A stretch of DNA of 64,000 nt from Brassica napus (GCF_020379485.1 NC_063444.1:323501-387500), one strand, 5' to 3'; shown: positions 51,570 to 62,899, counted from the first letter of the stretch. Numbers and translations: made by a program. Notes: a model not told the origin generated them from the sequence alone.

Positions 51570-52145
51570 TCACATCCTGGTACAAGAGGAATCAAAGTCA
51601 TCGGGAGCAACACGTGTAATCCAAGTATTCAAAGTCCGCTTGGCATCGGTGTGGTTAACATAAGCCAACTCATACATACTAACACAAGTTCACCACCAAG
51701 ATCTCATTCAAAGCCGCGGCCGGCACTCTCCATCACCTGACAGATCCCTCAAGTACATCAAACAAAGAGCCTTGTTGTTGACCGCGACAAAACGTCCGAG
51801 CTATCTCTCTCGATGCTACTCTTCATACTCTCTCACAGCAGCTGCGTAGTCCTTGGCCACAACATGAACCAAAGCCTTATTCCTCCCCCACAAGATTCTT
51901 GTTTCCTTCACTCACCCGCGGGTTGAGAGCTCGTGGAGGGAGCCGAGGTCGTGTGTGAGTTCGTCGAGGGATGTGAAATCTGGGGGGCATGATTCGAATG
52001 CCGCCGCTTCGATTGGTTGTGCGGTGCCGGGATTGGAAGCGGCGGTGAAATGAGGGGAGGAGGGGTTGGAATCGGGTCGGGTTTCGGGTTCGGGTGAATC
52101 CGGATCCGAGAACATTGTGGAAGGAAGCGCAACTGCAATTGTCAA
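51570..52145 (-). pseudogene. Decayed TRAPPC12/TPR-family gene
   Basis: Minus-strand 51912-52145 is open and begins MTIAVALPSTMFSDPDSPEP, ending LTHDLGSLHELSTRG, as in the N-terminus of the plant TRAPPC12-like TPR protein (At4g39820 region, from memory). Farther on, family-like pieces occur in shifting frames: KDYAAAVREYEE then TAG; SIERDSSDVL; VNNKALCLMYLRDLSG; ALNEILVVNLC; and SMYELAYVNHTDAKRTLNTW to DDFDSSCTRM, stop at 51570-51572. At least four frame changes are needed, and the segment between the N-terminus and KDYAAAV is largely missing. It lies exactly where the functional gene would be expected. Confidence 0.85.
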
Positions 52146-52682
52146 AAATCAAAGTTACGTTATGAAAACTTGTTGTCTTTGGACTGTTTGATGGTGCTGA
52201 TGTAAATGGGCCCAATATTGGCCCGTGGGCAAGCGATCTATAAAACGACTTTCAGCTAGGTTTGGGCTTTGAGGTATCGGTTTGTTGGTTCGGTTCAGAT
52301 ATTTTTTAGTATCCAGTAGTTCTGATAAGGGGTTAAAGAATCAATTTACTACTTGACCTATTTTTAGTTCGGGTTCGGTTCGGATAGTTTCGGATTCGGT
52401 TCAAATAGTAAAACTAGGAACAGAAAAATATCCGGAAAAAAATCGGTTCTCATTTGGTTCGGGTTCGGTTTTTTGGGATAGTTCAGGTAGTTCAAACTTC
52501 AAAGTAAATATCAGACATTTTGTGTAAAATATCAAATAATTCAGATAATTCAGATAAAATCTCGAATATTTTGAATAATTTTGGATATATCTGAATATTT
52601 CGAGATACATTAGGATAGTTTGGATATTTTATAATAATTTAGTTGTTTCAAAGATTTTTAAATTATAAATATATATACTTAG

Positions 52683-52714
<32 letters not shown>

Positions 52715-53582
52715 CTAATATATATACTTAGTTAATCGGTTCCAATTCGATTCGGCTATTTAGGATTTAGAAATACAAGAACCATTTGGGTATCGTAGGA
52801 TTTGGGTCCGATTCTGGTTTCAGGTACGGTTCGTTTCTTCGATTCTTGTTTTTTTTTTTCCTACGCCTACTTTCAACAAAACTAATCTACAACTCACAAG
52901 TTTTTCTCTCTCTTATGCAGTATAAAATATATACATTCAAAAGTATATACATTCAAAAGTAAAGTTGGTAGTATGGAATATAGATAGAAAAGTTAGGATT
53001 ATATTAACGCGTGTATAGGTAGATGCTTTTGGCTATCTGCCACTAATTTTACATAGGATCCAGCGAATTTAGCGGCCAAAACATTAATGTCAAGCATATG
53101 AACAGGTAAGTGTCTGGATATCAGACCATATAGGATATAGTTCATAAATAAATATCTATTCGCATTATAGATATACAGGTTGCATTAAATACAGTGTGCG
53201 AGAGTCCAAAGTCCACATTCATATTTTGGGATGTGTTCCTGGGTTTTTAGTAGATACAATATTCTAGATCAAAGACGTTGGTCAGCGAATCACTTTTTTA
53301 ACTAAAAATTATCTTATTCTATAAAACTTACTTTACCTAGCAGTTAGCGGTTACCTTCGTTTCATAGTTTTATATCTACTGTTATCATCAGGTACTATAC
53401 TTTTATCTTTTCACGACGTTCACTTGTTACTGACTACCTGCGCACTAGTCAAAAGCGTAAATGGAGTCAAAAAGTCTTTGATTGTTGACTTTGGGAGTTG
53501 GGACAAATTTGCGAGTTAGTGTTAGGTGTCCAAACAAAAAGACAACGACTTGTTTGATTCTTTTTTTTAAGCGTGTTTGTTT
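52146..53582. other. Intergenic region with a GGTTCGG-rich repeat
   Basis: From about 52260 to 52850 the sequence is rich in GGTTCGGTTC/GGTTCGGGTT motifs and near-repeats of GATATTTTGAATAAT, typical of Brassicaceae TIR-element interiors, but I cannot define ends. A (TA)n tract lies at 52684-52713. No gene. Confidence 0.5.
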
Positions 53583-53590
53583 GTCATAGT

Positions 53591-54508
53591 TAGGGGTGTT
53601 CAATTCGGATATCGGTTCGGTTTCGGTTTGGTTTTTTCAGTTTTTTGGTATTTCGGTTAGTAAAATATAACTATCATTCTAAATCCATATTTACTTCGGT
53701 TCGGTTCGGTTTATATACCGTCGATTTTCGGTTTATTCGGTTTTATACCAAAAAACATAATTCTTTATTTTGGGATCATATTATATGAATTTTAGAGTCT
53801 TGTTGTCAACACATTCATTTATTAAAAAATATTATAAGTTTAAATAAAAGAACAAAAATAAAAAATGTTTCTATCATCTAATAAAATAATCAAATCTATA
53901 ATTAAAATCAAAGCTCAAAATTTTGATAATAAAAATAAAAAACAAAAAATAAAACAGAAGCACGAAGCACAAAAAATAAGTTATTATATTCTTTCATATT
54001 TAGCGTTCATCAAAGTCATGTTTCTTCTATTAAACACGAAACTTTATTCGTTTATAGATAAAAAATTGTGAAGAATTTCCACTAATTGTTATCATCAAAT
54101 TTATAATCTTATTTCAATTTAGTCAATGTTAAATTAAAGCAAAAGATCAAAAGAAAACTAAGAAAATAAGAAGCATGTTTGCGATGAATTGTTATTTAAT
54201 TATAGTTCAAGTGTTTTACAAATCAGGACTATTTTATTACTGTAAAAATATGGTAATAGTTATTAGCAAAAAAATTAACTTATGATTTTCATACGTTGTT
54301 ATAAAATATATACATATTTACATGTTTCTATTTTTTGATAGGTTTTATTCGGTTTATTCGATTTTATCGGTTATATACTGAACCATATCCAAATCCTACG
54401 GTTTTTTAAAAATCATATCCATTCGGTTTGTATGGTATATACCAAATCCAAACCATATTATCTATTTCGGTTTGATTCGGTTCGGTTTTGCCATATTGAA
54501 CAGCCCTA
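53591..54508. mobile_element. Non-autonomous hAT element with perfect 8-bp target duplication
   Basis: The left end TAGGGGTGTTCAATTCGG and the reverse-complemented right end TAGGGCTGTTCAATATGG are inverted repeats of the Ac-like TAGGG type. The 8-bp GTCATAGT flanks it at 53583-53590 and 54509-54516. Subterminal GGTTCGGTTY repeats occur at both ends. The interior is AT-rich and has no transposase. Confidence 0.88.
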
Positions 54509-54516
54509 GTCATAGT

Positions 54517-55749
54517 TGTTTAGAGAATTAAGTGTTTTAAACACCATCGTATTTGATCTTGTGAACATCCATAAACTCGACTACTTGTAGTATCTGTGAG
54601 TTGAAAACAAGCACGCGATTTCATTATAGACACATTTCTCAAAGTCAAATTAAAAATGAAATCAAACTTAGGAATATGTAGGTGCCATGTGACTATATTT
54701 ACACTCACGTTAATTTTTTACAATTAATAGAAAAAAAATACTGAAGAAGTACTCTATCGTTTACAAGCTTGGAATCAGTCGGTCAATTATTATGAATGTG
54801 CAATTTGCAAGTTATCAATAAAAGTATGCATGAGGATACAAAGTTTATTTTATTTTAATTTGTTAAGCACATGAGCAAAAGCCAAATGAAAGCGCGTTGA
54901 GAAAGAAGGAACATATCAAAAGGTGTCGTTCTTGGTCGTCCATGTGACTGATCTCAACTTTCTCACTTTCGCATTCAATTCTTATCATTCTTCTTTATTT
55001 CCTTTTCATGTTTGTTTTTATGATTAGCTCATATAGTATACATTATTTTTATTTGATGTAATCAAAGAAACAAAAACCTTTTTGCCTTGTTAGGTTTTGT
55101 AATTATAATTTATTTTTAACAAATGAGCGCATACAAAATTAGACCCGATGCTAAACTACAAACCAACCTAAAAGTATAATAATTTTAATTTTGGAAAGAT
55201 AAGAGGATATGATCACCATTTAATCCAGTATCAGTTAGGAGTTGTGGGAGTAGTTACGATTAAATTCCATTTGTTTTTATGTAAAAAAGTATATGATTTT
55301 TGTATGTACAGTACACACTCAAAAAGCTTCTACAATAGATACTAAAGAAAGCGACTGTTGTAATATTTAGATCTCTCAAATGATTAAAATTGTTTTTACT
55401 CCCCCACGTACAATGAATATATATTTTTACTAGTTACCCAATACGAACAATCACATACATACAAAAGACAAGTTACGAATCATATAAAGAACGAGACAAG
55501 TAGAGCAGAAAATCTGCAAAATGACGGTGAGGTTAAAAACAAGTAGTAACGTACACTGAATTGAATAATATCAAAAAACGACCGAACTAGTAAATTCTCT
55601 GGTCTCCATCTTCTCTCTTTGGTTCACACGCAAACACTCATATATATATACACATAAGAACACTGTCACTAATGCTTCTCTCTCTGTCTCTCCCCTCTTT
55701 TTTTTCTATATATTGACAAGTTTGTGATCTCTCTTCGCAAAGAGAAATA
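54517..55749. other. Intergenic region upstream of the membrane-protein gene
   Basis: No gene. A TATATATATA stretch near 55640-55650, about 100 bp before the next start codon, may serve as TATA box. Confidence 0.55.
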
Positions 55750-57078
55750 ATGGCTCCACTCAAGTACTTGTGTTTTAGAAAGGTACTCTTGTTGCTCCTC
55801 CTCTTTTCTTGCTCTTCTTTCTTTGCTACTTTTGCCTCATCAGAAACTTCTGTTGATGATGAGCTACAACAAACACAATCCTTAGATCTACATTTTCGAG
55901 TGAGAAGACTGTTGGTAAAAGATCTAGAAATTAGCGATGATGTTGAGGAAACCAATCCTCCTCCTCGCAAGAAGAAGAAGCTTACAGATTCTGTTACATC
56001 ACCATCATCAACATCCGGTACAAAAAAGAACCAAACCAAGGTCATTAAACCGATCTCTTCATCGACCAAGAACCAAACTAAACTCCCCAAGACCACCTCT
56101 TCCAAACTCAACTCAACCAAATCATCTTCCAACACGACCAAGGCCGGATCAGACCTCAAGAAGCTCAAATCCTCAAATTCTACTTCTTCGACCAAGAAAC
56201 AAGCAGATCTGTCCAAATCAACCTCATCGAAAAACAAAACCACCACAAAACCTCAAAGCTCCAAACTCTCTCCTCCTCCAGAGAAAAAGAAAGCACCACC
56301 AACCTCAAAGCCAGCCACCAAGCCCAAACCAGCAGAGAAAGCAATCAAACCCTTCTGGCTAGACGACGAGGAAGACGAAGACTTCGTCAGCGAGTTCAGA
56401 GACCTCCCAACCAGATTCCAAAGATCGCTAATCCCAGACCTAGAGAGAATCTCAACCACATCGAAAAGCTACATCAACAAAGCCAACAAAGAGATCACCA
56501 AGAACTTCAAACCCTACTTCGGCAACAAGTACTCACCGACCATCGCCTCCGTCGTCTCCTTCGTCTTCATCCTCGTCCCTCTCCTCCTAGTCTCCCTCGT
56601 CTTCAACCGTTTCAAAGCCTACTTCTCCCTCCAGAAACTCCTCATCTTCATCCAAATCTACCTCTCCATCTACTTCTCCATCCTCTGCCTCTCCTCGCTC
56701 GTCACCGGCATCGAGCCTCTCAAGTTCCTCTACGCCACGTCGAGCTCGACCTACGTTTGCTTGCAGATCATGCAGACCTTGGGCTACGTCTTCTACCTCT
56801 TGCTTCTCCTCATGTACCTCGTCCTCGTCTTCTCGACTGATTGTAGTTTGGGCCTTAGAGTTTTGGGCTTGGCTCAGACGTTCGTGGGCTTTGCGGTGGG
56901 TCTGCATTATTACGTGGCGGTGTTTCATAGGGTGCTGCTTCGTCAGCCTCCGAAGACGAACTGGAAGGTGCACGGTGTCTACGCCACGTGTTTTCTTCTG
57001 ATTTGTTTGTTGTCTAGTGCGGAGAGGAGGAAGAAAGAGTACTTGGAAGATGGCGGTGAGGAAGGCAAGAAAAATTGA
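55750..57078 (+). CDS. Secretory-pathway multi-span membrane protein with Ser/Thr/Lys-rich lumenal region (At4g39840-like)
   Basis: A single exon of 442 aa. Residues 1-30 form a signal peptide (KVLLLLLLFSCSSFFATFAS). Residues 75-200 are a low-complexity Ser/Thr/Lys/Pro region with many NxT/S sites (KNQTK, LNSTKSS, SSNTT), likely glycosylated. An acidic patch follows (WLDDEEDEDF, 203-212). Five hydrophobic segments lie near 264-286, 297-319, 335-361, 368-391 and 407-422. The tail is charged and hydrophilic. It resembles the uncharacterised Arabidopsis protein often labelled cell wall integrity/stress response component-like. No catalytic motif is seen, so function is unknown. The start is the first ATG of a long open frame, and a signal peptide directly after it supports it. 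Confidence 0.9.
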   Translation: MAPLKYLCFRKVLLLLLLFSCSSFFATFASSETSVDDELQQTQSLDLHFRVRRLLVKDLEISDDVEETNPPPRKKKKLTDSVTSPSSTSGTKKNQTKVIKPISSSTKNQTKLPKTTSSKLNSTKSSSNTTKAGSDLKKLKSSNSTSSTKKQADLSKSTSSKNKTTTKPQSSKLSPPPEKKKAPPTSKPATKPKPAEKAIKPFWLDDEEDEDFVSEFRDLPTRFQRSLIPDLERISTTSKSYINKANKEITKNFKPYFGNKYSPTIASVVSFVFILVPLLLVSLVFNRFKAYFSLQKLLIFIQIYLSIYFSILCLSSLVTGIEPLKFLYATSSSTYVCLQIMQTLGYVFYLLLLLMYLVLVFSTDCSLGLRVLGLAQTFVGFAVGLHYYVAVFHRVLLRQPPKTNWKVHGVYATCFLLICLLSSAERRKKEYLEDGGEEGKKN

Positions 57079-58207
57079 AATTTTGCATTTTATATTTTTT
57101 TTTTTTTTTTTTTTCTCTTTGTTCTTATATTACATTTCGATAATATCGGCAAAATTTCGCTGAAAATGCAATAGAAGAACACGTTACTAGTGGATGATGA
57201 AGATATTTTCTTCAATTGTATTTATAAATCAATCGATAAATGTGGAATAAAATTTCATACTCGTAAAATATTGTTTTTAAAGTTTTCACTAAACTTGTAA
57301 AATGTTGCAGGAAAAATTAATAAATGTTCTTTTTTCTCTAGATTTAACATTGGAAGTCAAAATTAGTTAACGTGGGGTCCACAGAATCGTAGAGTCGACG
57401 ACTTCCGTGAGAAGGGGCACTGCAGTCATTTAGGAGCTGCCGACAGAACTGGATGCTGTAGTGTGACTTGTGTCGGTGGCTAGAGGAAAAGGCCCCTTTG
57501 TCCACAAACGTGTGGTCTGTCTGGGCCATTCATTTCAAGCCCATGTATTACGGTTTTAATTACGGTGTTAATACAAAAGTGTAATAACACTACTTTGTGT
57601 TATCCCTTTGTGTTATCTATAAAGACAGTAGTTAAAATAAATTAAACCTGAACAACACAAAATTTAATTAATTTAAACAGAACAATAATTTAGTTGAAAA
57701 CAAAGTAAACACCACATGAGATCAATTCTAGGTACACTCATATTTTTAGTTGTCTTATGTAAATTCAAAAATCCATAATTTCAGACTAAATCAAACCAAA
57801 AAAGCTATACAGGTTTTCTTCTTGTTTTGGCATAGACATTAAGGACAGGCTCACAAAAATAATCTTCTTCTTGGTCTAGCGAATGACTCTTGAACGAAAT
57901 GCCCACAACATTTTGTTTCAGCTTTACATTCAAGGCCCATTTGTTGTAAAGCACTCTCATCTCATTCACGCTCTGTCTGACTGGAATCTTGTGTTTGGAA
58001 TAATATTAATATATTCAACGAAAATTATGAAATTTCAAATTTGTAATGGTTAGGAATTTGTGTGTTTAATTATCTGATTTTTTTTAATATTAAACGAAAA
58101 TTACGAAAATGTTGGTTAGAGTTATTTAAAAGAGATAAAAGACATAGCTCAAAAGCTCAGATCGGAAGAAAAAAGCTTTTTAAAAAAAGAAACAGTAAGA
58201 AAGAAAG
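57079..58207. other. Intergenic region
   Basis: No gene supported. Arabidopsis has a large peroxisomal ABC transporter gene (PXA1/CTS, At4g39850) in this interval; no trace is visible here. A T22 run lies near 57093-57114. Confidence 0.6.
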
Positions 58208-59737
58208 ATGGAGAGAAGCACGCCAGTGAGAAACCCTCACACCTCCACCGCCGATCTGCTTTCCTGGTCGGAAACTCCTCCTCCTGATCACTCATCCCCT
58301 TCCGCCGCTCGTTCTCACCAGGTTGCATTTCTTCTCCTTGAAATGTTCTTTCCATTTTCTTTTAAAAAGCTAAGAGTTTATTATTGTTCTTTATTCATTT
58401 TCAGCCGTCAGATGGAATCAGCAAGGTTCTTGGCGGCGGTCAGATCACAGAAGAGGAGGCTCAGTCCCTCAATAAGCTGTAAAACATCCACTTAATCTCT
58501 TCTCTAATGCAGATCTACTACCTGGATTTGTTTGTTTTGAACCCCTGATTTTAATACTTGTGTTTAGGGAATGAAAAACAGAGCTTTTAAAAGCTTGATC
58601 TTGCTTCTCAAGTCCTGAAAGTGATTTGTCTTTTCTTAAAAAAAAATGGTTTCTTTGTATGAAGTCAGTTCATCAAGCAAGCCCCACCATTACATGTCAA
58701 ACCACCACTGTTCTGTAATAGTGACATTGTTTTATCCCATTTTCTAATGAAGTAGATCTTTGAATGTGTTTAAATTTAGAAAGTAAAAAATCTTTCCACA
58801 CCTAGTTGCTTCATTTCTTACCTATTTTGTTTTTGATGGTTTCATACTTTTTATTTCTTATAGGAAGAACTGCTCAGGTTACAAGTTAAAAGAGATGACT
58901 GGCAGTGGCATCTTTACTAATGAGCCCAAAGGCGTCTCTGAATCCGATTCTACTACCGGACTTCGTTACTATCAAGTAACACTTCACTTTTTATCATTAT
59001 CTTTCTCAACAGATTTATGAAAGAAAGGAAAAGATTTGTTTCATGTAATGTAACTGTGAGTTTTTTTTTTTTTTGCAGCAAACTCTGAACGGAGTGAGTC
59101 AGATATCTTTCAGCGCCGACGGTAATGTCTCCCCCAAGAAACCAACCACTTTAACCGAGGTTGCAAAGCAGAGAGAGCTGAGCGGAAACTTGCTAACCGA
59201 GGCGGACCTAAAGAGCAAGAAGCAGATATCGAGCGCTAAGATCGAGGAGATAAGCGGTCACAACATCTTCGGACCTCCAACTGAGATCCAGCCTCCTCGG
59301 TCCTTGGCCGCTGCTCAGCAAGAAGCTAGACGAGGTAACAGAGACATGGGAGAGCCTGCTCCAAGGAACCTTCGCACTTCTGTTAAAGTTTCCAATGTAA
59401 GTATCTTATCATTCTCGGCATTGCTTCAAACTGGTTTAGGAATCATGAGATTTTGTTTGAACAGCCTGCGGGAGGACAGAGCAACATACTGTTTAGTGAA
59501 GAGCCTGAAGTGAAGACGTCGAAGAAGATACATGACCAGAAGTTTCAGGAGCTCACGGGGAATGGTATCTTCAAAGGAGATGAGTCTCCTGGGACTGGAG
59601 ACAAGCAGCTGAGCTCAGCTAAGCTCAGGGAGATGAGCGGGAACAATATATTTGCAGACGGGAAGTCAGAGTCCCGAGACTACTTTGGAGGTGTGAGGAA
59701 GCCACCAGGCGGTGAGAGCAGCATCTCATTGGTCTAA
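58208..59737 (+). CDS. DUF4057 / HN1-like protein
   Basis: Five exons, 58208-58321, 58405-58478, 58864-58975, 59079-59396 and 59465-59737, total 891 nt or 296 aa with consistent phases. The N-terminus reads MERSTPVRNPHTSTADLLSW, the plant DUF4057 signature. The protein is hydrophilic and probably disordered. A short motif recurs four times: YKLKEMTGSGIF, SAKIEEISGHNIF, KFQELTGNGIF and SAKLREMSGNNIF, i.e. (K/R)x(E/L)(M/I/L)(S/T)Gx(G/N)IF. The family is named for similarity to animal HN1/Jupiter microtubule-associated proteins; the plant role is not established. Position matches At4g39860. Confidence 0.93.
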
Positions 59738-60037
59738 AAAACTCTGTGGCAGTTTGGTAATAAAATCAAAGCTTCTCAACGTTTAATGTTCTCTTTAGAA
59801 TCTAGTTTTCTTAGATATGGTCGAAAACGCTTTGAGCTTAATCTTTGTATGGATTTGTTGTCTTCGACTTTAAACCGTTTGGTGTTGTCTCTGGTTGGAG
59901 TTTGTTAACTTATTCTCTATATAACCTGATCTTTAATAGACGCTTGTGTCTGCTTCTTTTGCTTTCCTTAATAGGAAAAAATGAGTATGGTTACTTAATA
60001 GTCGATACCAAAAAATGAAAAAAAAAAAAATAAGAAT

Positions 60038-60110
60038 CGACTTCACTGGGGATCGAACCCAGAATCTCTGGTTTCGTAGACCAGCGCCTTATCCATTGGG
60101 CCATGAAGTC
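60038..60110 (-). tRNA. tRNA-Arg (anticodon ACG)
   Basis: The minus strand folds as a 73-nt cloverleaf. The acceptor stem pairs GACTTCA with TGAAGTC plus discriminator G. The D arm contains GGCCCAATGGATAAGGC. The anticodon stem CTGGT/ACCAG closes the loop CTACGAA with anticodon ACG. The T arm is CTGGGTTCGATCCCCAG. There is no intron. A T-rich tract just downstream on the minus strand (A9+ run at 60019-60030) fits Pol III termination. Confidence 0.96.
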
Positions 60111-60548
60111 TTTTGATAATTCGGATAACTAGAATTTATAAGTCTAAAACGATGATATAACAGAAATGTTAAAAGTCAAATACTATGATATAAAAAACAG
60201 AACAGCATGAAGCGTGAGGTCTACTTGTGTTCGTCACCTTCACTCTAACCTCACCCCAACAAAGTCTACCGAATAATTTTTTCTTATTTAGTTAAAGCTT
60301 GTCTCAGAAAAACATTTTGAGAGGGAATATTGAATTTTGGATAAGATATTCAAGAATAGAAAAATAATGAGACAAGAGTGGTGATCTTCTTCTTCTTTTT
60401 AAGAAAGAGAAGTGACTCATTTTAGTGGTGTACATTTTTTGTCAACAGTGGGGGAGGATCCTTCCTTTGGAAAGAATCTGAAAGTTTTAAATCTTGTTCC
60501 CACTCCTTAAAAATAGAATTAAAGTTTTAAAAGGAGGCTCATCAGATC
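60111..60548. other. Intergenic region between tRNA-Arg and the TLD gene
   Basis: No gene seen. It likely includes the promoter of the TLD gene. Confidence 0.55.
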
Positions 60549-62262
60549 ATGAGTAAACACATATATATGAGAAGCAAAGCAGTGCACTCCGTCCAAAGAT
60601 CTGCTCCTCCTCCTCCTCTTCAGGCTCCCAAAGTTTTCATCTCTTTTTTCTCTTTCTTTTTGTCTTATTGTTGTGTTGACTCAGTCCAGGTTCTTGGTCC
60701 ATCTTCCTTCTTGAGGCTCGATTATTGTCAATGGGTTTCTTTGGCTTTGATTGTGAAATAATTGCTTAGTTTCTTTGAGAACATTGGGAGTGTTTCTAGT
60801 TTTGTGTGAGCTCCTTTCTATTTTTCCTTATTACTCTTTTTTTTTGTCAATTTACTTTAAAAACTAGGATGAGTCAAAGAGAAATCAACTAGATTGTGTC
60901 ACTGAAGAGAAGCCTAAGGAGAAGGAGAGCTTCTTCTTGTCTTGGTATAAACACCATTTGAAGAACTTTTTTCACGCTGTTAAGTTTCCCAAGGAGCGAA
61001 AAGGAACTTCTGTTGTGAATCCTGATAATGATGATGATGATGAAGAAAATGAATATGATGCTGGCCTGGAGAAGAAGCCCATGCAGAATAAAGAGGAACC
61101 AACAATAGTAGTACAAGCAATTACTCTACCTGAAATTTCAGATCCCTCTTTACTGTTAAAAGAGCAGTCGAGACGTTCCCTTTATACTTCACTTCCTGCT
61201 CTTGTTCAAGGCAGGAAATGGGTATTGCTCTACAGGTGAGAGAACACACACATCCATAGTTTGATTTTCTAGTTCTATCGCTGTGATGTGTGTGTGATCA
61301 TTTGTTTTTATTATCAGTACATGGAGGCACGGTATATCACTGTCAACGCTATACAGGAAAAGCCAACTCTGGCCTGGTCTCAGTTTACTGGTAAACTAAA
61401 ACTCAAAAATGTTTGGTTCCATACCTTTTTTATGGAGAGATCTATGGCAAACCAACGTTGTTTTAGGTTGTCGGAGACAAAAGGGTTCGGTATTTGGTGG
61501 TCTTGTCGAGGCACCTTTGATTCCAACTGATTATAAGTATCAGGTTTGGTTCCATAGATCCAAAATCTTTATCAGAACTTTCTTTCTTTCTTTTAAATTT
61601 AGTAGTAATTGACATTCTTTTTTTTTGTGTCAGGGAACCAACAATACATTTGTTTTCACTGATAAGTCTGGACAACCCACAGTATACCATTCCACAGGTA
61701 TTGTTATTACCTAGCAACACAGAGCTTGTTGGAGTCTTTTTTTTTTTCTTTCTTATACACTTTTTAAATAATGGTTTTTGCACTTTGAGCAGGTGCAAAT
61801 CGGTTTTACACGTTATGCTCAAAGGACCTCCTAGCTCTCGGCGGTGGTGGACGGTTTGCTCTCTATCTAGACAGTGAGCTGTAAGATTTTTTTTCCCATC
61901 AAAACTCTTTGAAATCATATTGCAATTATATCAAAAAAAAAAAAAATCATATTGCAACAAAGAACAAAAACCAATGCTCCTTTCAATTCATTGTGTTGTA
62001 ATAATAGGCTACACGGATCAAGTGCTTGCTCAGAGACATACGGGAACTCTTGTCTTGCAAACTCTCAGGACTTTGATGTTAAGGAAGTGGAGGTAAGTTT
62101 ACTTTAACCCTGCTTTAAATTTCAGTTTTCTTTCTTTTTGTTTCAGCCTTTTTACTGAACCACCATTGATATTTGCAGTTATGGGGATTTGTGTATGGCT
62201 CAAAGTATGATGAGGTTCTATCTCTCAGCAGGAAAACCGAGACTATTTGCAGGTGGTCATGA
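60549..62262 (+). CDS. TLD-domain protein (OXR-type) with a one-base frameshift in exon 4
   Basis: Eight exons: 60549-60632 (uncertain), 60868-61235, 61318-61390, 61467-61543, 61634-61697, 61793-61880, 62008-62092 and 62179-62262. The TLD domain, linked in eukaryotes to oxidative-stress protection and V-ATPase binding, covers the second half: LYTSLPALVQGRKWVLLYS, STLYRKS, then VFGGLVEAPLIPTDYKYQ, FYTLCSKDLLALGGGGRFAL, ETYGNSCL and VELWGFVYGSKYDEVL. Exon 4 is 77 nt, yet both flanking junctions are phase 0, so one base is missing near ACAAAAGGG (61476-61485). As given, translation stops at TGA soon after VVGDKRVRYLVVLSRHL. Either a recent null allele or a homopolymer error. The first exon donor (gttttc) is weak. 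Position matches At4g39870. Confidence 0.85.
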
Positions 62263-62674
62263 TCCTCCTGGCGAATATTATTAAATGGAAGTAACAAGTG
62301 CAGTTTTCTTTTGTAATTGTTGTTTTCTTTATCTTATAAGTGGTTTAATGACATCCCAAATACACACTCATTCGTAACTCTGAAATCTTTTGATTGTTGT
62401 AATGATACTGAAATTATCAAACATAAAACTCAATTTTGAATATTTTTTTGAAAAGGAGAGACAACACATCTTTCAGTTCTTGATATTGTAGTAAAAAAAT
62501 CATTCATCCAAAACAATAGACTTCGTGTTATAGAAGTTAAGTAGCCGAGCTGTGATTGTAGCTAATTACTACAAGATAAGAATACAACATTAACATTACT
62601 ACACCGTTTACAACACAAAAGAGGACCTCCCTTTATAAGAAAAATCATTTCAAAATATTCAGCATGATCATTAT
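62263..62674. other. 3' flank of the TLD gene
   Basis: No gene seen; AT-rich, presumably 3' UTR and spacer. Confidence 0.5.
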
Positions 62675-62730
62675 TCATGACCACCTGCACATACTATATT
62701 GCTGAGAGCTAGCAGCATCTCATCATACAC
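62675..62730 (-). pseudogene. Inverted fragment of a TLD-gene last exon
   Basis: Minus-strand sequence encodes VYDEMLLALS and ends TGCAGGTGGTCATGA, the same 15-nt end as exon 8 of the upstream TLD gene (62248-62262), with about 55 bp alignable with small gaps. It points toward the TLD gene, so it could be the relic of a second, inverted copy. YDEMLALS is closer to the usual TLD consensus than the YDEVLSLS of the intact-looking exon. Confidence 0.6.
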
Positions 62731-62830
62731 TTCAAAAGTTGAATTTAAAAAAAGGAGGTTACAACTCTACCTCCTCCACTTGCTTAACATCAAAATTCTG
62801 AAAGTTTGTTTACCCATTAAGAATTCATTC

Positions 62831-62899
62831 GGCCCATTAACCTTAATCGGCCCATTAATTTATATGTAAAGAGGATTTTAGAGAGGCAGCGAAAACCCT
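62831..62899 (+). promoter_or_regulatory. Site II elements and telo-box upstream of the uL23m gene
   Basis: Two copies of GGCCCATTAA (62831-62840 and 62849-62858) contain the GGCCCA site II core. AAACCCT (62893-62899) is a telo-box. This pairing is typical of plant ribosomal and mitochondrial-biogenesis genes bound by TCP factors. Confidence 0.75.

Noticed and set aside
55638..56246. Long minus-strand open frame (202 aa) over the membrane-protein gene
   Set aside because: It is antisense to the Ser/Thr/Lys-rich region, whose low codon complexity leaves the opposite strand open. It has no domain and reaches into the leader.
56587..56973. Minus-strand acidic open frame
   Set aside because: Shadow of the membrane-spanning part of the plus-strand gene.
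61467..61543. An alternative splice acceptor might repair the TLD frame
   Set aside because: The only other nearby AG (after GTTGTCGG) gives ACA AAA GGG TTC in the phase-0 frame, which does not encode the TLD sequence.
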